This document shows, piece after piece, positions 1 through 12,120 of a stretch of 64,000 nucleotides of DNA. The position numbers and the translations under genes were made by a program. Source of the stretch: Cryptomeria japonica (lineage: Eukaryota; Streptophyta; Pinopsida; Cupressales; Cupressaceae); the NCBI RefSeq assembly GCF_030272615.1, contig NC_081414.1, forward strand, positions 520,368,185 to 520,432,184, read 5' to 3'. The notes below the pieces were generated by a model that ran no database searches, was not told where the DNA came from, and saw only the letters and a program-made list of their open reading frames with translations. Every line of letters begins with the position of its first letter. The first letter of the stretch is position 1.

Positions 1-1560
1 CTACTTGTTCTTCGATAGGGACATAATCCATCCTTAGTTCCTGGCCTTCAACTTTCTCTCTAAGAAAATGATACTTGATAGCAATGTGCTTTGTTCTAGA
101 ATGCATCACTAGACTCTTTGCTATGTTGATTGCACTCAAATTGTCACACCAGATGAGAATAGGATCAGTGATGTCCATCTGTATGTATTTGAGGGTTTGC
201 TTCATCCAAAGCATCTAAGAGAAACATGTAGTAGCAATAATGTATTCTACTTCAGCAATTGATAGAGAGACCGAGTCTTGCTTCTTTCTATGTCATGAGA
301 CCAACTAGTCACCTAGGAAGAATGCACCACCACTTGTGCTCTTCCGGTCATCAATGCAACCTATCCAATCAACATCAGTGTATGCTTCCAGGATGAATTC
401 CCCTTGTTTAGGGTACCACAATCTATAACTGAGTGTTCCTTGGAGGTACCTAAATATTCTTCTTACAACATTTGTATGTGATTGCTTAGGTAAAACATGA
501 AATCTAGCCACCATGCACACTACCTGTACTATGTGTGTTCTAGAGGCAATTAGATACAATAGAATTCCTATCATGGATCTATACAATGTCTGATCCACAA
601 TCGGTGATTCATCATTCTTGCTTAATTTTCTTCCGGTCACCATGGGGGTACTTATAGGTTTATAGTCCTCTAGTTGAAATTTCTTAACATATCCTTTGCA
701 TACTTGGTTTGTGAGATAAAGATTCCCTTATATTGTTGTAATATTTGCAAACCAAGGAAGTATGTCAATTCACCAAGCATTGACATCTCAAATTTTGACA
801 TCTGATCAGTGAATTATTTGCATATGATGTCCTTATTGCCTCCAAAAATAATGTCATCTACATACACAACCACAATGATCATGTCATTTCCATCTTTCTT
901 TATGTATAAATTGTTGTCAGCACTCCCCTTTTTAAATCCTTTCTCCTTCAGGTATTGATCTAATCTTGAATGCCATGCTCTAGGAGCTTTCTTTAAACCA
1001 TACAGGGCCTTCTTCAATTGGCACACAAATGTTTCATCATCATGTAACAAAAAACCTTCCGGTTGCTCCATGTACACTTCTTCTTCCAAATTTCCATTTA
1101 GGAAGGTAGATTTTACATCCATTTGATATACTTTATAACCCTTGTAGGCAGAAAAGGCTAGAAACATCCTAATCAATTCTAATCTAGCTACCAGTGCAAA
1201 TTTTTCTTCAAAGTCAATTCCCTCTACCTAAGAGTATCCTTTGCATAGCAGTCTAGCTTTATGCCTAACAATTTTACCTTCTTCATTCATCTTATTCCGA
1301 TATATCCATTTGGTGCCAATGATGTTCTTGTCTTCCGGTCTAGGAACTAATTCCCAAGTCTTATTCTTCTCAATCTATTGTAGTTCTTCTTCCATGTCAT
1401 CCATCCATTCCTTTTTTTTTTTGCCTTATTGAATGTTTTAGGCTCTACTTCATTCATGAGGTAGAATTTGACTTGTTCATCATTCTAGGCAAGTCTTCTT
1501 CTAGTCTGCACACCATCATTCTTATTTCCCAAAATTTTCTCTTCTCAATGATTCAACTGC
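1..1560 (-). pseudogene. copia I reverse transcriptase and RNase H (3' part of pol), broken
   Basis: Reverse transcriptase and RNase H copy the element RNA into DNA in the cytoplasmic particle. On minus, the RT N-terminal region (W-E-L-V-P-R-P, then G-T-K-W-I-Y) lies at about 1300-1400. The core at 814-1176 has [10 protein letters not shown], the [12 protein letters not shown] motif and the catalytic Y-V-D-D at 853-864. The RNase H block at 305-643 has the R-Y-L-Q-G-T-L and D-R-K-S-T-S-G motifs; its C-terminal end, reading Y-V-P-I-E-E-Q-V, lies at the left edge. Frames differ between 305-643 and 814-1176 and stops interrupt the RT N-terminus, so no polyprotein can be made. The homology to copia RT is plain; the exact ends are estimates. 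Confidence 0.9.
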
Positions 1561-1744
1561 ACATACCGGTTGGGAGCCTTCTTGGATCCTTCATCTGGTT
1601 AATTGTCTGATTGAGCTTCCTCACCTTCATCACCAGAATCATCATACCGGTTTACCTGTGGTTGACTTCCTTTGTGCATAACCTCATCAAATTTTACATG
1701 CACACTCTCAATGACTCTTCTTAGCCTTTTGTTGTAGCATTTGT

Positions 1745-2546
1745 AGGCCTATCTATTAGATGAGTAACCAAGGAAGATTCCTTCATCACTCTTGGAGTCA
1801 AAACTACCTAGACCATCCATATCTCTTTTGATAAAACACTTACTTCTAAATACTTTTAAGTATTTGACTGATGGCTTTCGGTCATACCACAAATCATAAG
1901 GTATCATTCTATTATTTTTTCTTAATTGAACTTGGTTCAAAGTATATGTAGCAGTATGAACAGATTCCTTTCAATATGTGTTTGTTGGACTGGCCTCATT
2001 TAACATGGTTCTAGCCATCTCCTTGACTATCTTGTTCTTCCTCTCTACCACTCCATTTTTTTGTGGTGTCCTAGGGGCTGAGTATTGCCTTCTAATTCCA
2101 TGTTTTTCACAATAATCTTCCAATTCATTTGATGTGAACTCTCCACCTCGGTCTGATCTTAGGCATTTTAGCTTGCATCCACTTTCCTTCTCCACCATCT
2201 TCCTAAAGATCTTGAATCTATCAAATGCTTGTGACTTATCTTGCAGGAAAGTGACCCAAGTCATTCTTGAATAGTCATCAATAAAGAGCATAAAATATCT
2301 TTCACCGACAAGTTCTCTTGTCCTAGTTGGACCACATAGATCTGTATGCACAATCTTGAGTGGTCTTGAGGTGTTGTGCTCTTTTTTCCTAAATCTCACC
2401 TTAATCTTCTTTCCTTTCACACATTCATCACAAAATGTGCTTACCAGTTTGATGATGGGTGGAATATTCCTCACACACCCCTTTCTGCTTACTGCAACTA
2501 AGTTATCAAAGTTTATGTGGCCTATCTTTGGTGCCACAACCAAATT
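1745..2546 (-). pseudogene. copia I integrase, broken
   Basis: Integrase inserts the element cDNA into the host genome. On minus, the zinc-binding region G-H-I-N-F-D...C-D-E-C starts at about 2520 and is followed by the catalytic core. The triad is present: D in H-T-D-L-C-G-P, D in R-S-D-R-G-G-E-F, and E in T-P-Q-K-N-G-V-V-E-R. The frame stops near 1971; 1749-1940 holds the next domain, with the C-F-I-K-R-D and E-G-I-F-L-G-Y-S motifs typical of the copia integrase C-terminal part. The first His of the zinc motif seems lost to a one-base frame change near 2545-2555, where W-H-Q-R would be expected. All three catalytic acids survive although the gene as a whole is dead. Confidence 0.88.
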
Positions 2547-2569
2547 TCATCAGACTAGCCTATCATGCA

Positions 2570-2935
2570 TCAGGACTCATAGCATTCCTTCAAGTTGTAA
2601 ACATTACCATCTTTTCTTTTTACCTCTGCCACAACCTGACCGGTACTATCTTTCTTTATTTGGGAACCGATTGAGTCAAAGGTGAATTTATAACCTTTGT
2701 CACACATCTGACTCACACTCAGCAGATTGTGCTTTAGGCCTTCTACATAATATACATCATGTGCCTTCAATTTTCCATCAATATTTAGAGTACCTTTTCC
2801 TTCTATTTTGATCGATGAGTTGTCTCCAAATATTACTGAACCACCATTCCAGTCTTCAGGTTTGATAAATATATTTTTATCATCGGTCATGTGATTAGAA
2901 TAGCCACTATCTATAACCCATAGATTTTATTTTTT
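2570..2935 (-). pseudogene. copia I aspartic protease and linker, broken
   Basis: The retropepsin-like protease cuts the gag-pol polyprotein. On minus, the codons for W-V-I-D-S-G-Y-S-N-H-M-T lie just before 2885, so the D-S-G catalytic triplet is intact. Downstream comes the usual copia protease-to-integrase stretch, with V-Y-Y-V-E-G-L-K-H-N-L-L-S-V. A TAA lies a few codons upstream of the D-S-G and a stop follows at about 2570, before integrase. The product would have joined gag upstream and integrase downstream in a single protein in the living ancestor. Confidence 0.8.
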
Positions 2936-2950
2936 AGCATGCAAGGAAGT

Positions 2951-4725
2951 CTACACAATTAGACTTGATTCTACCTTTTCTTTTTCTTTCTCAACCCATA
3001 CTGGTTTGGTCTCCTTCTTCTTGTCAGTTTCTATTTTGTGCTTTGGTTCAACTACCGATTCTTTATCAGGATTTGTCTTCTTCTGCTTGATCTTTCTATT
3101 TTTACAAAACTTTGCAATATGTCCAAAACCTTGGCAGTTGTAACATTTCACATTTTCATTCAAAAATGAATCTTTAATATTATTATAGGGCATTGGTTTA
3201 TTCTTCCTACATTCAAAACTCCCATGACCATACCTATTGCAATGATAACAGACAATATTTAGATCCCAGAATGCATTGAATGGATTTCTACTTTCATAAC
3301 TCATAGAGGACTTATTGGTTAATCTACAGTCAGCTATTCTATTCCCAAATTTATTACATCCGTAACAGTAACCATGAAAGTTTGAAACATACCGGTTAGG
3401 CTACCTTGGTCCTACAAAAGACTACCTCATCGAGAGTCTTCCCTTCATGCTGTTGACTCTATTGAATCCTTCATGGTCAACTCTTGCATTTCTCCTTAGA
3501 TCTTTATGTTGGTACAATGAGTGTGGCCTCTGGTTCATTTCTTGTGTATACCAATGTATGTGGCGATTTCCAACAACATCTACATATGTCTATTTACCGA
3601 TATCCTTGCCTATAGTAAATGACTTCTTTTCTTCACCTTCATTTGTGGAGGTGAGCATTATTTCTTTACCTGATGTGTCTTTTTTGTTTGAGCTTTGACC
3701 TTCTTCAAAGCCCAGGACACCAGTATCTTTGGATTGCTTTTTTTTTTCTCAACATCTAGTCTAAGGCTTTGGTGTTGCCTTCATATTTTCTCCTTACTTT
3801 TATTTCTTCCTTACTTTCTTCAAGCTCCTTTCTGAGCTTCACTATTTTTTCTTCCAAATCTTGATGCTCCTTTTCCTTCTTTATCAGATCAGAGGATGTA
3901 ACTTCACATATCCTCTTGGTTTCTTCCAACTGCAATTTCAAGTCAGATATAACTTCATTGGACTCATCTAGGGATTTCTTCAGGAGACCTTTTTCATCTC
4001 CTACAACAAGCTTGACCCTCTTGAGTTCTCTTCTTGTTTTACTCAATTCCTCAAGAGCACTTATAAGCTCACCTTCTAAATCCACTTCAGCCTCAATATC
4101 CTCCTCTTCCTCATCTTCAGCAAACAGTTCATCAAGTGTCATAAAGAAATTAACTTTTCTGCCATTCTCATGGTAGTCATCTTTTGATGCACTTTTTTCA
4201 TATGTAGTATCATCCTCAATAGTATAGAGGTTGTTTTGCTTCCAATAGCCTCTTCTTCCTTGTCGGTAGATATTTCTTTCTTTATCTTTTCCAGTTGATC
4301 TACTAAACCCTCTTGAATCATCTCCACTAGTTTCATTATAAGGACATTTTGCAACAAAGTGTCCACCTTTACAATAGTTGAAACATTTAAGTGGTATCTT
4401 TCCTTTATACTTGTTGAATCCTCTTTTGAGTTTTCTAACAAATTTTTCTACTTCCACATCAGATTCTTCACTAGATCCTTTATGAGAAGCTACTTCTTTT
4501 CCCTTCTGGGGGGTATTGAATATCACCTCTTTCCTTAAGGAAGCATCATTAGTTGTTCTCATCTCATAGGTTGTTAGTGAGACAAATAGCTAATCCATTG
4601 TAAAGATCTTCAGATCCTTGACTTCTTCTATGGCAGACACCTTTGTAACATACTTAGGTGTAAGAGACCTAGGAAACTTCTTGACAAGGATCTCATCAGC
4701 AATATCTTCTCCAAGTCCCTTGTTG
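2951..4725 (-). pseudogene. copia I gag, C-terminal part with zinc knuckles and coiled coil
   Basis: Gag forms the particle and its knuckles bind element RNA. Minus-strand reading from 4725 starts in the middle of the UBN2-like gag domain (I-A-D-E-I-L-V-K-K-F-P...), cut by the insertion at 4731. Next, in 3756-4562, comes a knuckle reading C-F-N-Y-C-K-G-G-H...C-P, with Tyr at the second cysteine, then an acidic, lysine-rich stretch predicted to be a coiled coil (heptads of E, K and L). A second frame at 2951-3304 carries two more C-x2-C-x4-H-x4-C knuckles (C-Y-H-C and C-Y-N-C). Three knuckles with a long coiled coil between them is more than the single knuckle usual in plant copia gag; element III in this window has a similar arrangement. 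Confidence 0.82.
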
Positions 4726-4730
4726 GTGTC
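4726..4730. other. target-site duplication GTGTC, left copy
   Basis: GTGTC directly precedes the TGTAGACACC start of the nested element; the same five bases follow its end at 14599-14603. It duplicates a piece of the copia I gag. Confidence 0.93.
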
Positions 4731-6316
4731 TGTAGACACCTAAAAATGGTCAATGCTTGCGGAGTCATACTTTAACATTTGTGCATTGCCTCATTTTAGG
4801 TTTTTGTGTCACATTAACATTTCTCCTATGTCACGCACTTGGCATTTATCATTTGCGAGCATCGAGTCCTTCTGCATTCTTCATTCATCTCGCCTTCGAA
4901 TTTGGTCTTGTCGACAACAATCTTCAATCATGATTTTGGTCGATCTTATCCTATCGCATCAATGTGCATGCTCATTTGTCATCATTTTGGACATCGTCAA
5001 TCCTAATTAGGGTTTTGTCCTCTTATCAATCTTGTCATCTGGTGATCGATTTATCATCAATCCTTATCATTTTCAATCTTGTCGTTTTAACGATCGATTT
5101 GTCATCAATCGTTGTCATGTTCGATCTTGTCATTTTGCGATCGATTTGTCATCAATCATGGTCATTTTCAACATTGTCATCTTGTGATCTATTTTGTCAT
5201 TGATCGTTGTCCTTGTCAATCTCTTCAATTTTGCAATCGATTTGTCATCGATCGTTGTCATCCTTCTCAATCATGTCAATTTGGATCAATTAGTCATTGT
5301 TCTTCATCAATTGGCGCCTATCAATTTGGTCTCTTTATCAATCTCAGTTAGTTTGTCAATCAATCAAATCATTTTATCACATTGGTCATTTTATCAATTC
5401 AAAATCATGATCGATATAAATTATCTTCAATCAAGACCTAATTGTCGTTCTTGCATTGTTAAGTCATCTTCTAGGGTTTCGTGATTTAATCATATAACCT
5501 TGTGTGTCATTTCTTTCTCTAGGATTAATAAATTATTTATTTATCCTAAGTCTTCTCATCACAATTAAATGTTTATTTAATTGGCTAATTATTCCTCTTT
5601 TTGTGAATTAATTAATAAATGACAAATTATTAATTAATTTACATAATTCTTAATTTCTAATTTTCCTCTTTTTCTAATTTTCTAATTTTCTAAATTCTTA
5701 ATTTCAATTTCCTCCTATTTCTCTCCTAATTTCATGGGAATGACATGTCAATTTGTCATAATTGACAATCAATCAATTTTTGACATAGAAGTTGTCATAA
5801 TTTGTCATAAATTATCAATCAACAAATTTTGCATAGAAAGTGCATAATTTGTCATAATTTGTCATAATTGACATAATTGATTTGCAACTTCCATTTGATT
5901 TGAATCATGCTAATCTTGTCTTTTCTCCAATTTTTCTATAAATTGGATGAATTTCTTCAATCTTGGCTAATAATGAGAATGAGACTAATCAAATTATCGA
6001 ATTTCTAATCATTTTGTCAAATCAATCACGCTTCGAGTACTCTTGAGCAATCATCTTGTCTACTTGCTTTCATATCATGATCATGCACTAGTAGGTGAGA
6101 TCCACAACAAAGCTATTTGGAGAAGAAAGAAGGATAATGGAGCCGCATGAAGGAAGCATTTAGATCTATATTTAGTTTGCATAGCTTTTAGTTTTGAATC
6201 TTTCATTTTCATGTCTCTATTGAGTGTGTTAGGATTGATCATGGCAATTTGCTTTTTTGATTGAGCTGAAGGTTAATTTTTATATTGCTTTGATGATTTC
6301 CAATTTCCTAGCTACA
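4731..6316 (+). repeat. left LTR of the Tat-like element
   Basis: Starts TGTAGACACC and ends CCTAGCTACA. By eye it differs from the right LTR at about 20 substitutions and two or three small indels (3 bp near 4873, 11 bp near 5850), about 98-99% identity. Many differences are TG or CA here against CG in the right copy, for example in the first 75 bp, as expected from cytosine methylation decay. Short ORFs inside it are repeated in the other LTR and are not genes. Confidence 0.93.
5029..5265 (+). repeat. degenerate tandem repeat in the LTR, GATCGATTTGTCATCAATC motif
   Basis: About four to five imperfect units of roughly 50-55 bp, each with a GATCGATTTRTCATCAATC core followed by a TTGTCAT spacer. 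The same array sits in the right LTR at about 13321-13557, nearly unchanged. It lies in the first third of the LTR (U3-like position), so it may be an enhancer array; that role is inference. Confidence 0.7.
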
Positions 6317-8056
6317 TTAATTGATGCACCCGATGTGAACACTAACCATCTAACCCCTTAACTATGTTTTTGAGTGCTTTTGAGTTGATTTGTAGGTCAA
6401 AAAAAACCGAAAACAGGGCAGTGCAGGGTTTTTCGGGGACTTCTGCGCCCGTGTAAGACAACTTGCGCCTGTGTTAAGCATTATGTGCTTGTGTTAAAGA
6501 CATTCTGTGCTTGTGTCATGAGTTCTGCACCTGTGTCATGAGTTCTGCGCCTGTGTAAAGTCCAGATTCAGAGGTGAAAATGCAATGTTTTACTTGAAAA
6601 TTGTTTGTTTTTGCATTTTGTTTTTTGCTTTTTGGTTTTTGGTACTAATTCTCTCTGCAGAACCTTGGCATATGCATGACAAAGGCAATAAATGAAACTA
6701 CTAACACATTTTTGTCCAGGTTCGATAGTCAAATACTAAACATTTCAAACTTCTGACTTGGGTTTTGCAGGTTGCCTTGGACTACAACTAAACCTTGTGT
6801 TTGCAATTATATTTTTTTTTAGGCACCTAGTGATTTCTAAATAGGATGGAATGAATCTATGCTTGATTTTATTGTCGAGTTTGACATTGGAGTAGGAGAG
6901 TATGCTCTCATCCTTCTTAGGGTGATCAGAAATCCAGATCTTCAATACCATGCTCATGTCTTTGATTGTGTGTCACCTTTAGAGGGCCTGCCTTCCCGAC
7001 CATTTGCTTTTGCAAGCAAGTGATAATCATGAGAAGGGAATGACCCAAAGTGAGTATGGCTATAATACCTTGGCATTCTAACTCACTATAAAAAAATACC
7101 TGATGAGCAAAAGCTTTGAAGGAAGGGTTACGTGGGAATTGCAGTTACTTGGGAAGTGATGACCCTTGAACTCTTTCTCATATCAACATCTAAGTAGGAC
7201 CTCACGGTCTAAATCGTGCTTGCATGGCTACATTTGTTTGGTATCTTGATGGGCTTAATGTCTTAATCACGCTTGCGTGACATCAAGGAGCAACGCTTAA
7301 CATAAATCTTTACTAAACACCTTGTTTTTAGAGGCCGAAAACCCTTCTAGTTGTTTTAGAAGGACAAGTTCGGATACTTGGAAGAGATACTAAGTTTTCC
7401 ATGGGGAGATTTCCATGGGGACTGATGCTTGGCTGCCCTGAGAAGTGAGTGCCATGGAGGGGAGCCCATGGGGTCAAGCATCTATGTATTCTCCTTGAAT
7501 CCCATAACAAGTCTACCTCTCAAGTACCTAATGTCCTTGCCTACCATAAGAAATATGTGAATGAGCATGATTGTATTGAATCTAAGTTGAAATATCTTGT
7601 CTTCTTTGTTTGTCAAAAGTTGAATTGCATATCATTTCAAAAACAAGGCAAATTGATTCAAAACAGGGCTAAACACAAGAACATTTCATCCAACAAACTC
7701 CAAAACACCTTCAAACATGGTTATCAAACATTGTTCAAAATCTTGTCTTAACATTCATGTCACTTACATTTAGGTTCATCCTAGGTTGCATTTTGCAAAG
7801 TTCATTGTCAAGTACCAAGGTTAGGTTTCACCTAAGTCATACTCTGTTGCATATCAATAAGGGTCATCCATTTGCATGTGTCCTCTTGCATTAAAGTCAT
7901 ACCATTGTCATACATTGCATACCCTAGGTCTCTTCATCAAGCTTAGGTCATTATCATATCATATTAGGGTCATTTGCATAGTAATTCTCATTCATTTAGT
8001 TTGCATTTAGTTTCATATCATATATTGTCCTTGAAAAATTCCAAAAAAATATTGCA
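6317..8056 (+). other. 5' leader of the Tat-like element
   Basis: No convincing ORF. Directly after the LTR there is no TGGTATCAGAGC primer site. The stretch GCACCCGATGTGAAC at 6325-6339 could be a decayed primer-binding site of another tRNA, but this is weak. A short tandem repeat lies at 6425-6560. Confidence 0.5.
6425..6560 (+). repeat. short tandem repeat, unit about 20-22 bp (TTCTGCGCCTGTGTCATGAG)
   Basis: Six imperfect copies of a unit built on CTGYGCYTGTGT, with the spacer drifting between copies. Located in the untranslated leader of the Tat-like element. Confidence 0.72.
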
Positions 8057-10921
8057 TTGCATAGTGACATGTCTATTGAAACAAGGTTCCAAGCACCAAT
8101 GATGCAACAAAGTTTGACATATCAACTGACAATGCAATCAAATTTTAATCCAAGGCAATCACAATTATATCCAACCCAACAACAAAGCAACATTGATCAA
8201 ACTTTTTATGATGAAACAAGTCTCCAAATACAAAAACTAGAGGAGAAACTAGCTCAAGAAGAGGAGATATTGAAACAAAGAGTGAAAAAAATTGAGAAGA
8301 ATAGATCACAAATGTCCAAAATGTTTCAAAAATTTGCAAGTCGAAATCCAAAGATTGAGCCAATTGATGTAAGATCTCTTCTTGAACGATCAAACATACC
8401 AGCTCTCCTCTCCCAAATAGAGATAATGAAACAATTTCAAGAAAGGAGACAACATCAATTTCAACATTATGTGCCTCCACAACAAGAACAAGAAGGTGTT
8501 TACTATCAATCAGATTTTCAACCAATACAACCAATGGTCCAACATATTCAACCAACACAACCAATGGTTCAATTTCAACAATATGTCCAACCAACTATAC
8601 AATGTCAACAAATGGTTCAACCAATGGTGGAATATCAACAAGTTCAATCAACATATCAATGTCAACAACTACAACCAAACATTCAAAAACAAAGGTTGCA
8701 ACCCACACCAAGCAAAGTTTCAAACATGTCGGAACAATTGAACCAAGTCCAATATCAAAACATGACATCAAACCAAATTCTTTCCAAACAAGTTCAAATT
8801 CCAAGTCCAATCATGTCAAAACCTTGAAAGAAAGGTGGCTTTATTGCAATGCTCTTAAGGAAATTACCAAGTGAGTTTATTGAGGAAGATCAAGATAATA
8901 CACTTATGTCTAGCAATGCTTCATCCCCTCATAAACAAATTGACTCTCCAGTGGCATCTATCCCTACACCTTTAGAAGTTTCACAAGAACCTTCCATATT
9001 GTCCTCATCAAACAATACACCCAAGGATGCAATTATCCAAGAGCTATCCATAATTGATTACCAAAATAATCCAATTCATGATGCACATCCTTGTAATGTT
9101 TCAGAAATACAAGACCCAATGCCACCATACACTTTATTGCCATTACCTATTTTAGAGGACCCCATTCAAAGTCCCTCTTCCTCATGTTCAAGCATTGATT
9201 CCTTGCCAGAATCCAGCACAAATGTTCAAAGTGCATTTCCTTCATCCCAAAACACTGAGCCCTTGTTAGAATCCTCCATGCATATCCAAAGTCCAACCCC
9301 ATGTCAAGAGGATAATTTAGAGCATGAAGAAATGTGTCCTAAAGAAAATCAAGATCAAGATCCCAAAACCTTATCATCCCATCCAATTATTGACCAGGAT
9401 CTCATCGAAACTCATGATGATTCCCCTATTCTTGTCCATCCTATCCAAAGTCCTATTGACACTCCATTCCCTGAGCAAGATCAAGATATCCCAGTCCATC
9501 CAATCCCAAATGATCCCATTCCATTTCATGAACACAATGTCCTTTCAAATCCCATTGACATTCCACTTCCTGAGAAAGATCAAGATATCCTTTCCATCCT
9601 TTATGATGATCCCATTGAAAGTCAAGAGCAAAGAACCTTTAAAGAGGATTCCAATGATCTTCCTCCTTGTCAAGATCAAATTATTCCTTTAAGTCCTCCA
9701 CAAGATCCTTTTGTTCCTCCATCTCCTTGTCTTAATGCTCCATATACATTCCAAGATAATATTTCTTGTGATGATCCCATTATTCCTCCCATTCCATCTC
9801 TTGAAGAGCCTATCATTGAACCATGTCCACTACACAATCCTAGTCCTCCTCATGATCCTAATCCCCCTCATGATTCTAATGTGTCAGTGCAAGATGTTCA
9901 TGAACCCTTGACATGCATAATGGGTTCTTCCACTTTGGTGCAATCTGATCCACTTCAAGATCTCATTATTTCTCTCATATCATATCCACCTCATAATGGA
10001 CTCGTGTCTTCTTCCCAAAGAAAAGAGCATCCTACAAGTCAAGATATTCATAAAGGAAAAGGAGTAGATCTCCATAAGCAAGAATCCCTTCATGTTAAAG
10101 AAGATCTTAAGGGTCATGTCTGCACAGCTCACTCTCAAGATGTTGGTATCCCTCCATCAAAATCAAAACATATCCCTTCCCCATCACACCTTCCATCCAT
10201 CTTAGGTCCTTATATTCCTTCATCCTCTATGCAAGGTCAACAAAGGCACACATCCTTGAGTAAATTCCATCGATCCAAAAGAACTCCATTTCATTCATAT
10301 CCATCCATGCATTCCTTTCTCCCTCCAAGCAATTTGGATGCCAAGTATAAAATTCATAAGTCTAGCAATCCACATGTATTCAAGGATCAACATGTCCAAT
10401 ATAATCGACATGTCAAAACAAAGAACAATATGATCTATAAAGAAAAATATATATCCAAAAGGCCACAAAGGCCCAATGAGAAAAATAAAGCAAAGTCAAA
10501 ATATATATGGGTTCCTAAATCACTTGTGTTGGCAATGCACTCCAAGGAACCACAAAAGCATGAAAAATCAAAAACCATGTGGATCCCTAAGCAGCTCCTT
10601 GAAGCACAAAAGCCTAAAGAAACATCCAACTTGGCATCCAAAATTGCTATTCCTCCATCCAAACCTCTCAAATCTATTCCTCCATCACCTTCTTCATCCA
10701 TTTTGGGCCCTTATGTCCCAAAATCCCAAGCTATTCCTTCGTCCAAATCTCACAATCTGAGATCCATTTTTTCTCCATCAATCCACCACCCATCAAGGTG
10801 TGTGCCAATGTTGATCTTGCCTTCATTTCTGTCCACTGAAGCCCAATTCTTTCAGTACCCTATCCATTATCCAATGCATATTTTCCATCCTTCGATCCCT
10901 TTGATTCAATTCTTTGTATAA
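8057..10921 (+). pseudogene. long low-complexity ORF of the Tat-like element, one in-frame stop
   Basis: I do not recognise this protein. It is one reading frame of about 954 codons broken only by a TGA at 8825-8827, with no frameshift. The first 256 residues are rich in Gln and Asn with a charged helix near residues 55-100 (E-E-K-L-A-Q-E-E-E-I-L-K-Q-R) that may form a coiled coil, followed by many Q-P-M-V-Q and Q-Q repeats. The part after the stop (8849-10921, 690 residues from its first Met) is rich in Pro, Ser, His and Ile, with recurring P-I-Q-S-P, D-Q-D-I-P and P-P-H-D-P motifs, and becomes basic towards the C-terminus. There are no zinc knuckles, D-S-G, Y-V-D-D or integrase motifs. The stop could be a decayed Arg or Gln codon, or the frame could be two proteins. 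A structural or gag-replacing role is possible but unproven. Confidence 0.6.
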
Positions 10922-11177
10922 ATCCTCGCCTTAGTTTCATCTTATTTTCCATGTCCTTATCCTACCAACGTCTTTGAGCATACTTTTAAAGGTCATGATC
11001 CATTTTTTTTTCAAGGCTACTATCCAAAAAAAAAAGATGCTTGAGTCCTTCTTCTATCCCCTATCATGTGTCCATCTTCTATTGAAAAAGTCAAAATACA
11101 AAAAAATTGAAAAAAAAAAGTGAAAAAAAAAAAAGAAAAGAAAAGAAAAAAGTAAAGAAAAAATAATTCGTCCACTG

Positions 11178-11240
11178 GTGAAAACCTGGCAAATAGGCGC
11201 CTTGGGCAAGTACCGTGATGAAAACCTGGCAAATAGGCAT
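11178..11240 (+). repeat. direct repeat pair around AAAACCTGGCAAATAGGC
   Basis: Two copies of TGAAAACCTGGCAAATAGGC about 43 bp apart, separated by a GCCTTGGGCAAGTACCGTG spacer. I associate similar paired segments with the 3' region of Tat-lineage gypsy elements, which supports the lineage call. Confidence 0.7.
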
Positions 11241-11899
11241 CATGCGTAATCTATGAACTTCTTGCACACCACACTTGGGGGCAGGTTTCCTCCTTCATAT
11301 CCTATTGCCCTTCATTATCCTCTCATACCATGTCATTACCCTTCATATCCTATTGTCCCTCATGTCCATTTCCTCTTTCCACCTTTGATCTTGACAAGGC
11401 TGAGGATCTTCATGAGCATCACGCATCTTGTTTGCAGCTTTTAGTCTATCATAGCTTTTGGTATTTATCCATTTGCTTATTATAACCTTTCATCCATATT
11501 CCCTAGCTTATTGCAACTTTCTGCCACTATCCCTTAGCCTATCTTGTATCCTACCTCGACCCTTAGTCCATGTCCCTTATCCATTCTTGGTCTTGCTTAT
11601 CCTATCCATATCTTATCACTATTCATACACTCTTTTTCATTCCTTGATCTTGATCTGACATAAGGATGCAAAATTTAAACATGGTTTCAAAAACCTCTTG
11701 ACATGTCCCTCATGCCATGTCACTACTCTACATTGTCATATCCAGTCTCTTGTCCCATCATGCCATAGCCCTTGAAAATTGCATCTGCATTGTCTCCATA
11801 ATAAAAGGCCTTTGTCTTCCCTCTATCCACCAACATTTCAGCAAGCCTATTTATTCACTTGTCATATTCCTTGCCTTGCTAGACACTGGGGCAAAATCA

Positions 11900-12120
11900 T
11901 AAAAATCAAATAATGTTCTAAAATAATCCAAAACAATTGAAAAATGTCCTGAAAAATTTTTTAAAAAATATTGAAAAATGTCTTGCAAAAAATCATAAAA
12001 ATTGAAAAATGTCCTGAAAAAATCTCATAAAAATTGTAAAATGTCCTGAAATAATCCAAAAAATTGAAAAAAATCTTGAAAAAAATGAAGACAAAAAAAT
12101 GGTAAAAAAAGCAAAAAAAC
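11900..12120 (+). repeat. degenerate A-rich tandem repeat, core GAAAAATGTCCTGAAAAA
   Basis: Five or so imperfect copies of a 35-45 bp unit containing ATTGAAAAATGTCYTG, with ATAAAAATT or TAATCCAAAA spacers. Non-coding. Confidence 0.65.

Noticed and set aside
2356-2685. Plus-strand ORFs over copia I integrase
   Set aside because: Antisense shadows of the minus-strand integrase.
4753-5484. Several ORFs of 79-96 codons in the LTR, repeated at 13075-13776
   Set aside because: They lie in both LTRs, overlap a minisatellite and have no family features.
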